Below are positions 12,589 through 23,695 of a stretch of 64,000 bases of DNA, piece after piece; the first letter of the stretch is position 1, and every line of letters begins with the position of its first letter. Origin of the DNA: Byssochlamys sp. IMV 00236 (Eukaryota > Ascomycota > Eurotiomycetes > Eurotiales > Thermoascaceae); NCBI GenBank assembly GCA_001931875.2, contig MSJH02000792.1, positions 62,001 through 126,000 on the forward strand, read 5' to 3'. The translations under genes and the position numbers were made by a program. The notes beneath the pieces were generated by a model, which worked only from the letters and a program-made list of their open reading frames with translations, was not told the origin of the DNA and made no database searches.

Positions 12589-13480
12589 ATGGCGCAACCC
12601 ACGGTCCCTGGAGTCGTCCACAAGGGCGACCTTATTCTCGTCTACAAACCCAAGAAGGCACACATGCTGCTTGTGAAGTCTGCTCCTAACCATACAGACA
12701 ACGCAAATGCTATCCCAAATGCAGCGTCAATCACAGTGCAGAAGGTCAACTGGCATATTCCAGGATCTCCTGGTTTCTGGACACTATCTGGCCCAAAAGT
12801 CTACTATATTGATAAAGCCGAAAAAGTAGTCGAGGACGAAGAACTCCACAACAGCAATTTCATCTACAGCTGGTATTGTCTTTATAAAGACCATTCTACT
12901 GATCTCGAGGAGGATAACCTTGAAGAATTTCTCAAAACAATGGTTTCTGCCAATGCAGATGCGAATGACGACTCTTCAGATGTTTCCCTCATAGTGAATC
13001 CTCACGGAAGGTATGTCTTCTGCTCGGGATCGTGACCGTCTGAAAGTAACCATGGGATATGCTTTATTGACAGGAGTATTTAGGGACGTAATCAAGCATT
13101 ATTTCAAAGGAAGCTGCCCTAATTGCGGAACCTTGGGTTGGTTTTGTCCCGGATGCGGAGGAGTGAGTGTACGATTTCCCGATATTTTTGGCAGCTGTGC
13201 GACCGACCAGTCGTGCCCAGTTTGCCTAGGATACGAGTTTGCTCTCGAAGATAAAAGGAGAATTAGAGAACTGCATTCGCCAGAAATGTCGCTCTCTCTA
13301 CATAAGGACGGACAGCGCCTATTGGGAATGTGCAAGGCACAAATAGCGAAGATGAAAACTGACACACTGGCGTTGGTAGAGGAAAGATACAGACTTATCC
13401 ACGCCAGAAAAATTGAAATGGGTCTTAAGTTAGAGGATCAGGACAAGCTAATTCAGGACTGGAAGGATAGTCATCTTTGA
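12589..13480 (+). CDS. Orphan protein with a C-terminal zinc-ribbon-like Cys cluster
   Basis: Two exons, 12589-13010 and 13084-13480, joined by a 73-bp intron (GTATGT donor, TTTAG acceptor) that restores frame between NPHGR and DVIKHYF; an earlier CAG acceptor would give an immediate stop. The product is 272 residues. The N-terminal half (about 1-115) has no recognised fold and contains KVNWHIPGSPGFW. The C-terminal half has CPNC, CPGC, a single Cys and CPVC within about 45 residues, spaced as in two zinc knuckles or a treble-clef/ribbon, followed by a charged helical tail. It may bind metal and perhaps nucleic acid or protein, but I recognise no family. It faces the carboxylesterase gene tail to tail. 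Confidence 0.75.
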
Positions 13481-13930
13481 TGGTTACGAGTTGCGCAGCA
13501 TTGATCGCGCCCAGAGTCTAACTAAGGATGTTATTTGTCGCTTCGGTGCATTCATTCTGTCGAGGTTGCTTTGTGCTGATGAAGGCTGGTATATGTATGT
13601 ATGGGTGATCAATTTTGCCGTGCGGTCCCGCAGCGTTTCATCTTGTTATGCCCATTTCTATATTGCTGGGTTTGTAACAGGTATCCTGCAGGGTGCATCC
13701 CTATATCCATCGCTCTTCCATATAGGCCGAAGCTGTGAAGAGCGCTAGACTCTGGGTAATCTACATTTATCTTCAATTACATTTTTGCCCGCCTTTTCAC
13801 GGTTCATCTTGCCTTGTAAAGGAAGGTCTAATTTGAGATACTTTTACACAATATAGAATCAGGGAAACATAGTATCCATTCGAATATATACAGCTGGAGC
13901 GTCCTTCCTAACCGCGTAGCTTCCAAAATG
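13481..13930. other. Convergent intergenic region
   Basis: This is the shared 3' flank of the zinc-ribbon gene (plus) and the carboxylesterase gene (minus). Nothing else is recognisable in it. Confidence 0.5.
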
Positions 13931-15691
13931 CTAATAGGGAATCTGCTGCGCGAAGTAGTCCTCAAAGAACTGAACGCTTTCGGGCTGGGATATGCTGTGA
14001 TTACCCCAACCATTACCAAGGTGCATAACATATTTGGTAGCCGCATCATTCGGGTACCAGCGCGTTAGGTTAGCACCCACAAACGCCCCGCCGGTGTTGG
14101 GTTCTCCTGTTCTGATAAAGTTGGCCCAGTATCCGCTCATAACATCAGAGATATAGTAATCCTCAGCTGTGAATGGATATGTGTCAGCGTTCGCGTAGAG
14201 GGCGTTGAGAGCGTACATAATCTCGCTCTGGTGAAAGGCACCCTCATCCTGACCCGGAGGAGCATGGTCCCAGTAATATGTGTAAATAGGGCTGGAGGCA
14301 GACAACACCCATTTCTTAGCGTACAACCACGTGCTCACAAGCGAGGTATCGCGTGCTGCAGCGTTCCAAGCCTCGTCGGCATGCGTATCGTTGTTTAGAG
14401 GCGGGTATAGTTCGAGGTAGCGAGCCGACAGGTTGCCATACTTCAAAGTGGTGTAGTTCACATATTCATCCACAGTGTAACCGTTCAATGGAAGCGTGGC
14501 GCCGCTTTCATCCTTGGTGTTTCCGGTAATAAGAGGGACATCATTCGCCGGTCCCACAGTTAGCTGCTCGATGTATTTCATGGGCAGCACATATCCGTCT
14601 AGAACAGGCTTGAAGATAAGCGGGTAGTTACACGAAAGTGCTGTAACCCACCAGATCCAAGTCCCATTGACGCGGTCACCGGAACCAACTAGTAACTCTT
14701 CAGTGGAGAGCTTTCGGAGCTCTGAAATTGAGCTTGCGTTGTGAAACTTCGTATAGTTAACACCGTGGAAAAGTGCTTCATCCATGTTAACGTAGGATGT
14801 AGCCAAACCCGCTAACAGAGTGTCGTAAGGATACCGAATTCCAGATTCAGAAATAGCGCGATGAAAATAGCCTTTGAACAGCTCACTGTTGACAGCATGA
14901 TAGACCTGAGATGACCCAAAAGATTGACCAGCGATGGTCACACCTAGAATAGAACCTTTAGTACTAAATCTTTCATGACTGGAGAGTTTTAGACAAACGT
15001 ACGATCAGGGTCACCTCCAAAATTGGCAATGTTCTTCTGGACCCATTTGAGCACTTCGAGGAAGTCGAGGACACCGTAATTACCTGACGTATTATGCCCA
15101 GTAGCTGCGAGACCCTCGGCGTTGAGCTCCGGATGGGCCAAGTAGCCGAAGGCATCGTCACGGCGGTTGAAGGTAACTACAACAACGTCCTTCAGGGCCA
15201 AACCGCCCCCATACCACCAGGGGTTGTCACTCGTTTCTTCACTACCCTGATTCCACACCATGACAGGCAGTTTATCGGTAGATGTGCGGGCGTTGGTCCA
15301 GATATTCAAGCTCAAACAGTCTTCACTGTAATCGGTCGCGTATGATGTTGGACATTGAGGCCCAAATGACGTTGCCAGTAGAGTGTCATTCCAGGCCTCA
15401 CGTGGCTGGGGTGCCTTCCAACGATTCTATATTCAATATTAGTATCTGACTCTCGAATTATAGTATTGAACAAACCTCATAACCCGTGTCTGCAGCATAG
15501 GGAATACCCAGGAAGGCAGCCACATTGCTACTTGAAATGTTCCAATAAGTCCTTAATGTACTTTCATTGAAATATTTAAATCCCATAATAGGTCCATAGG
15601 TTGTTTGGATGGTCTTATTATATAGCTGCGCCTGGACAGGCAAGGCCACAAGAGCCATGCCCAGAGCCACCGCAGATTTAAAATGCAGCAT
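13931..15691 (-). CDS. Secreted type B carboxylesterase/lipase
   Basis: Three exons: 15691-15476, 15426-15003 and 14943-13931, giving 550 residues, the usual size for the family (alpha/beta hydrolase, carboxylesterase type B). The N-terminus MLHFKSAVALGMALVALPVQA is a classical signal peptide ending in AxA. The early block AAFLGIPYA and a Cys pair region (FGPQCPTS then EDCLSLNIW) are family hallmarks. The nucleophile motif is GQSFGS (Ser221), where most members have GESAG or GESFG. The acidic member is probably in KDESG, and the His is in EGAFHQSEIMYAL. Many N-x-S/T sites fit a secreted glycoprotein. It hydrolyses an ester of unknown identity. The P450 gene next door is on the same strand 0.8 kb upstream, so a shared metabolic role is possible. 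Confidence 0.93.
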
Positions 15692-15762
15692 ATTTGAGTT
15701 GGTGAATGGTGGGAAAGTATAGCGAGAAACCGCTGGAATAGATAGCAGTTGCAAAAAAAAAA

Positions 15763-15804
15763 NNNNNNNNNNNNNNNNNNNNNNNNNNNNNNNNNNNNNN
15801 NNNN
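15763..15804. other. Assembly gap (42 N) flanked by poly-A
   Basis: The gap lies between A10 and A7 tracts about 70 bp upstream of the esterase start codon. It probably marks an unresolved homopolymer or a masked low-complexity join in the esterase promoter. Confidence 0.95.
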
Positions 15805-16501
15805 AAAAAAAGGAATTCACTCCGAGAAGACTAATATATATCAAAATGGTTTCTAGAAAATATTAGCAGTTGTTGCTAAGCTGAGAAATAATCCACGCCG
15901 CGTCAGTACACTCGTGGGCCATATCTAAGGTCCGCGGAAGTGGATCTGATAAAATTAGGCCGTTAGACGAAAGGACGCGCAAGGCATAGATTCTATATAC
16001 TAAAAGTGTAAAAGCGAGTCCCGTGGTAACAACTAATTAATGTTGTAGGCCATTGCTAAAAAAAAATCTGTAAGAAAGCTGAGATGTTCGCAAAGTCACC
16101 TTTGAGATAGCTTATAAGCTAGCCCGTTAAATTACTGGGATTGCTCGCAAAGCCACCCCCAAAATAGCTAATACAATACGTTAGTTACTCCTCCGCAAAT
16201 AAGCTCAGATTAAAAGAGTCCAAATCCAAATCAGCCAACTGCTGGCTCTGAGCGAATGTATGTCATTATTATATATGTAGACGGAAGTCGACTGCACGAC
16301 TAGACCAAAAAGGAGAACTCCTTAGAGGTCTGGCCCCTAAGTCTGATAATGTATGTATGTACAATGAAACTCTAGTCCCCCAAATGTACCTGTCCCATGT
16401 TATCCAAGTACTTATCCAGGTATCCAGATCCAAAACAATCAAACCCTCCACCCAATTATCATCCATACCTTACACTCTATTCCCATAAACCAGATTCAAC
16501 A
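15805..16501. other. Intergenic: esterase promoter side, degenerate short repeat
   Basis: It contains two diverged copies of a roughly 30-bp sequence (about 16084-16112 and 16140-16168) built on TYGCAAAGYCACC...ATAGCT, but no gene. It is also the 3' flank of the P450 gene. Confidence 0.5.
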
Positions 16502-18518
16502 TCAATTCAATATCTTGATTCCCTCCAGGACATTCGCATCGCTCTCCTGCCACGGATGGATCTGCTCTATGGATTGAATAAGTGTCTCGTGCCTCTCGCT
16601 CCGCGGCTTGATATTCGTCTTGAACGGGTTCGGATGGCAAACGATTCCCGCTTGAGGGCTGACGACGGGGTCGATTTCCTTGCCCGTCTGATCGACGGCT
16701 TTGCTGATCTTGAATACAGCGAGGGATTGCACGATGCTAAGGTACAGTGAGTTCTCTGCGAGGATCCGCCCGGGACAGACACGACGACCGAATCCAAATG
16801 CGAGGCTGTGAGGGTCTGGCTCGGGGGTTGGGGAGAGGTAGCGTTCGGGTTTGAAAGCCATCGGGTCATGGTATATCGAGGGATCATGACAGAAGTACCT
16901 GAAGAGGATAGTCAGCGTGTGACAGGGTGATAAAACGGCTGGGTACTGACCAGATGTTAGCAAGGATGACTGCCCCTTTCGGGATGAGATATCCTTCGTA
17001 AATATCATCCTCCGTCGTCATATGGGGCAGTCCCATCGGTCCAACCGGGTTCCACCGGAGAATCTCTTTCACGATCGCATCTATATAAGGCAGGTTCTCT
17101 CGGTCTTCGAATCCGGGGAGCCTTTCACTGCCGATGACTCGGTCAATCTCCTCTTGCGCTTTCCGCTGCACTTCTGGGTACACGGTCATGGCGAGGAAGA
17201 ACCATGCTAGAGATGAGACGGTCTGACTGGGTTAGTCCTGTATCGACAACATGGGGTTGAATCTGTTCAATGCAGACTTACAGTATCTGCCCCACCAGCA
17301 TAGAGAGACAACGCAGACCACTTGACCAGAGAGTTCTCGGGGCTGAGATCTCCCTGCTCCAGCAGGCGCGAGAGAAAAGATATCTCATTCTGACCGCGTG
17401 CCATCTGGTGCTTAACGAACGCAAATGGCTTGTCAGCTGTCTCAATCAATGTGTTCTTCCATTTCTCCGCTGTACGCTTGAATCCAGTCCCAGGGAACCA
17501 GTCGGGCAGATGCCTCACTGCTAGGATTAGCTTCTGCACCACATGCCGTATTTTGATACATGAATGCTCACTGAAAGGCATGATGTCCACCAGCCACGCT
17601 CCAGGAACTGCCGCCTGACCGAATTGGTCCATAGCTTCACCGATCAGATCTACAAGAGCATCCTTGTCATGCGGTTCAACGGTGTATCCATAGATAATCT
17701 TCAAGATAACTGCTCCAGCTTCCCTAGATTCAACAGTTAACAGCTGCCCCTGACACGGATCTACGATATCGATATCGATATCGATATCGATATCGATATC
17801 CTACCACAAAAGAAAACGGACGAAACTCACTTTCGAATGTGCTCAACCAAACCATCCGGGTTCTCAAGCACCCGCAATAAGAAATGACCGACTTCAACCA
17901 CCTGCAAGTCATTGAATTGCGCAGCAACATTCTTGGAGCCAATGATACGCGACATGTACTTGCGATGCGCACGAAATTGATTCGAGTACGGGGACCCGCC
18001 AAGCGAGTTTTCCCAGCCTATCCTGTAAAGCGGTACTTTTGTCAGATCTCGTACCTCGTATTTTCATAAGGGCGTATGAAACTAGGAGTAAAAGAAGACA
18101 TGCATTTCACCAGCGAAAATCTGCTTTGGTCGAGACGAGTGCTTGGAGGATCGCTTCTCCAGAAGTTCAAATGCTATCCGAGCCTCATTGATAATGACAA
18201 TTGTTTGGCCCATGACAGTCACCGAACTAATTGGTCCTGTTGGGCCCGAATAGATTAGATATAGGGCGTCATCTTGGTATGAGCCGGAGTTGAAAGGGCA
18301 TTTCTATACGAACCATATAGATCCTTGTGCTTGAGCCAATGGATAAACTCCAACTCGCCGTCTCTCGGGAGATCTGACAGATTCCCAACCAAAAAGCTTG
18401 GTTTCGGCCCCGGGGGCAGCGGTGCTTGCTTGCCATTCTTCAATTGAAGGAGTCGTGATCTGAGAAAGTATAGTCCCAGACCAACGAGAACAATCTTCAA
18501 GACGACGCCCAAAGCCAT
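16502..18518 (-). CDS. Cytochrome P450 monooxygenase
   Basis: Six exons: 18518-18314, 18236-18111, 18017-17831, 17723-17282, 17222-16951 and 16898-16502, giving about 542 residues. The protein has an N-terminal membrane anchor (MALGVVLKIVLVGLGLYFL), a proline-rich hinge (PLPPGPKP), the I-helix oxygen-binding motif AGGADTT, the ExxR motif in VKEILRW, and the haem loop FGFGRRVCPGR with ligand Cys452. It is thus a microsomal class II-type P450 needing a reductase; the substrate is unknown. The junction of exons 2 and 3 is ambiguous: a GT-AG intron (GTGAAA to GATAG) gives IFAGWENS, while a GC-AG intron starting at GCATGT gives the more family-like AGEMIGWENS. Intron 3 contains six perfect GATATC units. 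No biosynthetic backbone gene is nearby. Confidence 0.93.
17765..17800. repeat. (GATATC)6 hexamer microsatellite inside a P450 intron
   Basis: Six perfect units of the self-complementary hexamer GATATC lie in the intron between exons 3 and 4 of the P450 gene. The whole 36 bp is palindromic. Confidence 0.95.
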
Positions 18519-20330
18519 AATACCCCTGTCTGTCTGTCTAGGCGAAGCACCCTTTCCTTTGTTATAGTCGTACCGTGTAATCGTCAGAAGGACTGAATCT
18601 GCATGGAAGAAGAAGAAACAAAAAGGTCGAAGGTTCCTCGACCTTTAGAAATAATGTACAAGCGAAACGAATAAGAACGGAGGGATTTCCCAATGACGAT
18701 AAATAACCAATAATATTTAGAGCGATAGGATGACACGCATCATCCCGTATTACTGCCGATGAAAAGCAATCACAAGGGCAGACAGGGGGGGGGCCTTGGA
18801 AAGGCGTGAGCTTTCACATTCGTATTTCGCGTCCAAGGAAAGTCTCGGATAACTTATTCCATCGCTTCATCGGCCACGAACATGCCACGATCGGGACGCA
18901 AAGACCAACACACTAATCTCAATACGATGAATACATCAGAAAATGTAAGTAAGATGTTCACGGGCCCGCGCTTACTGCAGGGAGCCTTATTGTCTCCTTT
19001 TGTGTGACTCGCGAAGCTGGGGAGGTACTACGAGAGAGTTGAAGCTCGGCCCAGGAGTCTCAAAATTCTGGTCTCTTTCCCTGTCCGTATATGCATGTCG
19101 CCGATGCATATACTTCAGCCGGGGGTGCATAAGTACGTGATGGAACTTTTGCTCTTCTGTGAAACGTTCCGTGAACCATCACGTTGAGTTGGCCCTCTAG
19201 AAGGGCTGGATGACCACGAGTTGCAAACCCACATATTGGCTTGGCTCAAGTGTAATGGAGTTCATTGAATAGGAAGCAAAGCCGGAGTAGGCAGTGGGGT
19301 CTCCTTCATCTGCTGTGCAGGCAGTGTGCGGTGGGAGGCCTTGTCAGGACTCAGGAGTATGGAAATCCATCACGAACATCCCCAAGGGCAGATCTCGATT
19401 ATCGGGGTTGGAACGGGGTTGGAACGGGTTGCCTTAGTTCGCCTTACCGCGGACTTACGAATAATGCTCATTCGCTTATCCCATTTTCCTGCTAGTGCTG
19501 ATCCATTTTTGTCTTAGTGATCGAATCTGCGCTTGTCGTGGCATGGGTGCTGAAACGTCAAAGAGCCATTTAGCGGTCTTAGTGTCGACCGATAACTAGT
19601 GCAGTGACTTTCTTATATCCCTATACTCGACTGGGATACTACTGCTGACAAGGGTCTTTAAATTTGTGGGTTAACGGACCAGGCGTGATCCGGGCCAAGG
19701 GATCATATCATGTCTCTTATCTCTTGATTTGTGCTGCTCATTCTCCTTTCCCAGTGATTAAACCCGGTACAAAAAAATAAGTTAATTTATATCGAGTACC
19801 CTGATATCATATGCAATACCCGAGTCCAGCGACCCTGGCAAAGACCGGAGGTCCCCTCTAGTATTGATATGACATATCGAAGATATTGTCTATAATTGGA
19901 GAAAACAAATGCAGATCGTCTTGCTAAGCGATTCATACAGGGATCAATTGTGGGTTGCAGGTAGTTAGAGGCCGATGCAATACATCCCCAACGAATCAAA
20001 GCACACCTTGGTCGATTTCAGGGGAAAAAGACGAACCAAGGAAGACATGGAAGAAATTCATCAGACGAATCGTATTGTGTACTCAGTATCTGGAGTCTGT
20101 ACTGACTGTAAACGGAAAAACCAAAACAAATGGAAGGGTATTATGTCTTGCATAAGAACATCACAACTCCAATAATGAATGATCACTCAACTCCAACGCT
20201 GTGGGAAATTGACAACTCAGACCGCCCTTATCCCAACACGATGCATAATGTGACTTCCCAAACTCCAAGAACGCAAGAGATGCCAATGAGAGGTCATATC
20301 GCCATGAACTCTGGGCCAAGTCAAATTCTG
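18519..20330. other. 1.8 kb intergenic region: P450 promoter and ASPM-like 3' flank
   Basis: There is no convincing gene. Plus-strand open frames between 19955 and 20609 run partly antisense to the spindle-protein gene and lack any recognisable features. A G8 run lies near 18786-18793. Confidence 0.5.
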
Positions 20331-23300
20331 TCACAGAGACAACCAGAGATCGCTCTGGGTCTCATTTTCTTTATCGGACTCCACCGATTCTTTGGTTATA
20401 ACCACCGTCCTGTCTTTCTGCCTTTGATGCGCAGTGGAATTAGGTCTCATACTCTGCCGCTTGGGAATCGCAACTGGCAGAGCGCTTTTGAAGCCAGGTT
20501 TCGAGAGTTTTCTGATCACCTCCGGACCGCTTCTAGCCCTGGCGATCCTTACTGCCTTCCTGGCTTTCTGCCGTCTCCACCAGGTGACTATGACACCCTT
20601 GGCCCATAAAATGCGATCTCTTGTCTGAACGACGGCAGCACACTGTCTTGCAACCGCCTGTGCGGCAACACGGCGATGCAGCGTGCGACGCGCAAGAATG
20701 TGGCGCCACGCGGACTGAAGGACGAGGGCCGCTCTAGTTCGCTTCGAAGCAGATAGCAGACGAGAGCAAAGGAAGGCGAGCGAAGCCAATGTGAAGTCGC
20801 GATCAAAAATGCGAGATGAGACTGCGGATGGTGACACCAGGGTTGCTATCAAATTGTCAGAAGAGTGCCCTATACAGGAGCAAAAAACCGCGACTTACCG
20901 AATTGAGAGCTACAGCCCAGGGCCCGAAGACGAGAGCCAAGGGCTGCGCTAGCAGATTTCGTGGACATGGGTGCTTCACCAGAGACACAGCCTTCTGCGG
21001 GCTTCGAACCAATAATGTAGTCTTCATATTCATCCACAATAGCCTCGAAAATCCTGCCGTCGGCGAAACTCGTGGTGAGGTTCGTAAGTTGCAAGCCCCT
21101 TACGCGAGCGATAGCAGACGCCCATTTCTTCAACAAGAAAGCATGCCTCTCATATCCATCGTCGAAGTCGTCTTCGCAGTCAGAGATCTCAGCGTCCTCC
21201 TGCATGCCTTCTGATCTTAGAGACACTTTTCGCTCCAGTCGGATAATCTCTTTCCTCACATCATCCCAATCGATCAGTCCCGGAAGGCCCCATTTCCCAA
21301 CTAGGCCCCAAAGAAGAGCGATGGTCTTCTCTCTATGTCCATCGACAATATCACCAGCACGGATATCCTTCACGATGACTCCCACGCCCTTGACTCCCCG
21401 CAAAGCACTGAGAGCAATTTGGACGTTGAACAGTTTTGTCACGCGTCCTACGCATGGAAGCTTCAGATGCTGTGATAGGGGCCAATCATTCTCCCCCTGC
21501 AAGAGGGGAAGAACTTCTCCTGTTGGCATCGCCACAGTGGTTGACGTATCCGGGTCGTGCTGACGAGAAAGGATCTGGGAAGCAGAAGGATAAAGCAACA
21601 ACTCGACGAGCCTTGTCAGTAGTACACCGTCCCGGAGATCGACTGCTAGATTGTTGATACAAAATTCATACTCCTGCAGTGGATGTTGCGTGTATGCCAC
21701 CTGACAGTGCAGATGGCTGAGTGCTCTGTTGATGTCGCCCACAGATGGTAGAAGCATATTTCCAAGAGCCTGAAGAACAGCCGCAGAGGTTTTATAAGGC
21801 GATGAGGCATTGAATAGCCGACGAGGAAGTGAAGTTTCAGGGGTTGTCCTGGCCTTGTCGAGGAGGACAATCATCAGAATGCTGCGAAGGACCATCCGTC
21901 GATATCCCCAACCAACTGCACCGCCTTCTCCGGCTTTGAGCTCTGTTGAATCCTGATCTTGATCTTCATTTCGGATCAAGAATGTCTCCAAGAAAGCCTC
22001 TAATGTCCGTCTAAGGAGCTTCTCCTGCTTCTGGGCCGCCTGATCCGCCGACGAACCGTTCCTGCTGCTTGACAGACGCAATGGAGCAGATATCCTTCGA
22101 CCGATGACAGTCTCTGCGGCTGCCCTCAGCGCGGTTAGATCGTATGTCTGTACCCAGAAGTCCAGGAACTTCCGCTTTAGGCCCAAATCTTCCTTCCAGC
22201 GACTTCCTCGAGAAAGGACGTCTTTCGGAATACCCAACGCCCCGTACAATATGGACGCCTGAAGCCTCTTGTAGAGCAGTTTAAAAGGACGATCCATGTA
22301 TATTTCAAGAAGATCATGTCGTAGAATGTCAGGGTCGTTCAAGTCTAGATTTCCATAGGCTGAATCGAATAGGCCGTTGATTAACTGAGTGATAACGATC
22401 TCCTGGTGAGCGAGCCAATTGTCTTCATACATAGCGGGGTTTGCGATATCTTCAGCGAGCAACGGATACTTCTGGTCGACTTTGACAGGTACGTTGGGGG
22501 TGATCAGTTTCGAGGGAGGCACTTTCGTCCTCGAAGACGTAGATAAGCTGGATAAGGTTGAGCTTTTGCAGATCTTTGCTGGATTCCTGCGAGAGACGGT
22601 TCTTGTAGTTGAAGTGCTAGTTTTCCTTATGCCAGATTTCATGGATACCGGGTTGGCACCGTTCTGTTTGACGCCGAGTACAGTCTTCGAAGCCGGCCGA
22701 CGGGCTGTGCTCGTGATGGGACCCTTTTCGACATTTCTCGCAGAGAGCATGCTTGTTGACTGGGATTTCGTCACTCTTGATGAAGGTAAGCGATTCCCAC
22801 CGTCAGACTTGTTCTTCAAAGGAAGCTCGAAGACAGGGAGTTCCGCTTTGCTATCCTTCTCCTTGAATCCAATTAGAAGCCCTCCCGGTGGTACATTCTC
22901 CTTTCCGCCGTTCTGACCAGCAATGTCGGCGTTTATTGTGCTCTCCTGCACGACTTTTAGACTTTGCTGTAATGGTGTTCTTCGTGGCGCAGTCGTAGTC
23001 GATTTCTTCGCCGTCCGTTTCTTCGCTATTTGCGCTTCCAAACTGTTTAGCTCCGTATCTTCCGGAATTACGCGCTGAACTCCATCCGGATTGTCATTCT
23101 TTATGGGGCTGAAGATGCTCATAAACACGCTGGCGACGGTAGTGTCCTCAGTAGGGATGTAGACCGTGTTTCGTCGCACGTCCTTTTTCAAGGCATCCTT
23201 CTTTTGAATTGTATCCACAGATTTATCCTCTTGTTTCACAGATTGTCTCTGGCTTGTTGCTGCTCTGTTGGTGACGGGCTTTGCTTGCGGTACTGTTGCC

Positions 23301-23662
23301 TTGGTCGAGGCATCGTCTGAAGGACTGATAGCAAAGCTGACCTTTGGCCTGAAGCGTTGAGCTGGCTGGGCAAACATCGTCGATTTCCTATCGACCGTCC
23401 TTCTCTTCAAAGCCATTGCTTCTGTCTGTGACTGTGACTGCGTTTTAGACGTAGCTTCTTTTCCATCCTCGTGTATCGTGAAGGCGGCAGTCTTTGCTCT
23501 TCTAGGCTTTGCTGTACGGAGCACAGGGGGTCTGATCTCTGTGGTGAAGTCAATCGCGCCAGTATCTTCGTACGCGTCAAAACCATCGTCCCAGATATCC
23601 GCGGAGGCGCTCCAGTCTGATCTTGGGCCGGGACAGGGCGTCGCTGCTCCTTCGAACAGGTT

Positions 23663-23665
<3 letters not shown>
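20331..23665 (-). CDS. Abnormal spindle (ASPM)/Sha1-like calmodulin-binding protein
   Basis: Two exons, 23665-20899 and 20845-20331, with a 53-bp intron, give 1093 residues. The N-terminal third is disordered and basic, with a short conserved-looking block TVASVFMSIFSPIK. The middle is helical (KLLYKRLQASILYGALGIPKD region, then RKFLDFW) and leads into calponin-homology-like sequence (LAVDLRDGVLLTRLVELLLY; HLKLPCVGRVTKLFNVQIAL). The C-terminus has IQ-type calmodulin-binding helices (ALVLQSAWRHILARR, AAVVQTRDRILWAKGVIVTW). This order matches the fungal counterpart of ASPM, annotated in Aspergillus as calmodulin-binding protein Sha1. It is expected at spindle pole bodies or the contractile apparatus in mitosis and septation. 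The start codon directly follows a (CAA)n leader. Assignment is by recalled architecture. Confidence 0.85.

Positions 23666-23695
<30 letters not shown>
23666..23695 (-). repeat. (CAA)10 leader repeat abutting the ASPM-like ATG
   Basis: On the coding strand ten CAA-type triplets run into the start codon with no spacer. CAA repeats are unstructured and are known from plant viral leaders to favour initiation; whether this one does so is inference. Confidence 0.9.

Noticed and set aside
13931..18518. Secondary-metabolite gene cluster (esterase plus P450)
   Set aside because: No polyketide synthase, peptide synthetase, terpene cyclase, transporter or adjacent regulator is present.
20130..20609. 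Plus-strand frame of 159 codons
   Set aside because: Its second half runs antisense to a coding exon of the ASPM-like gene, and no family resemblance was seen.
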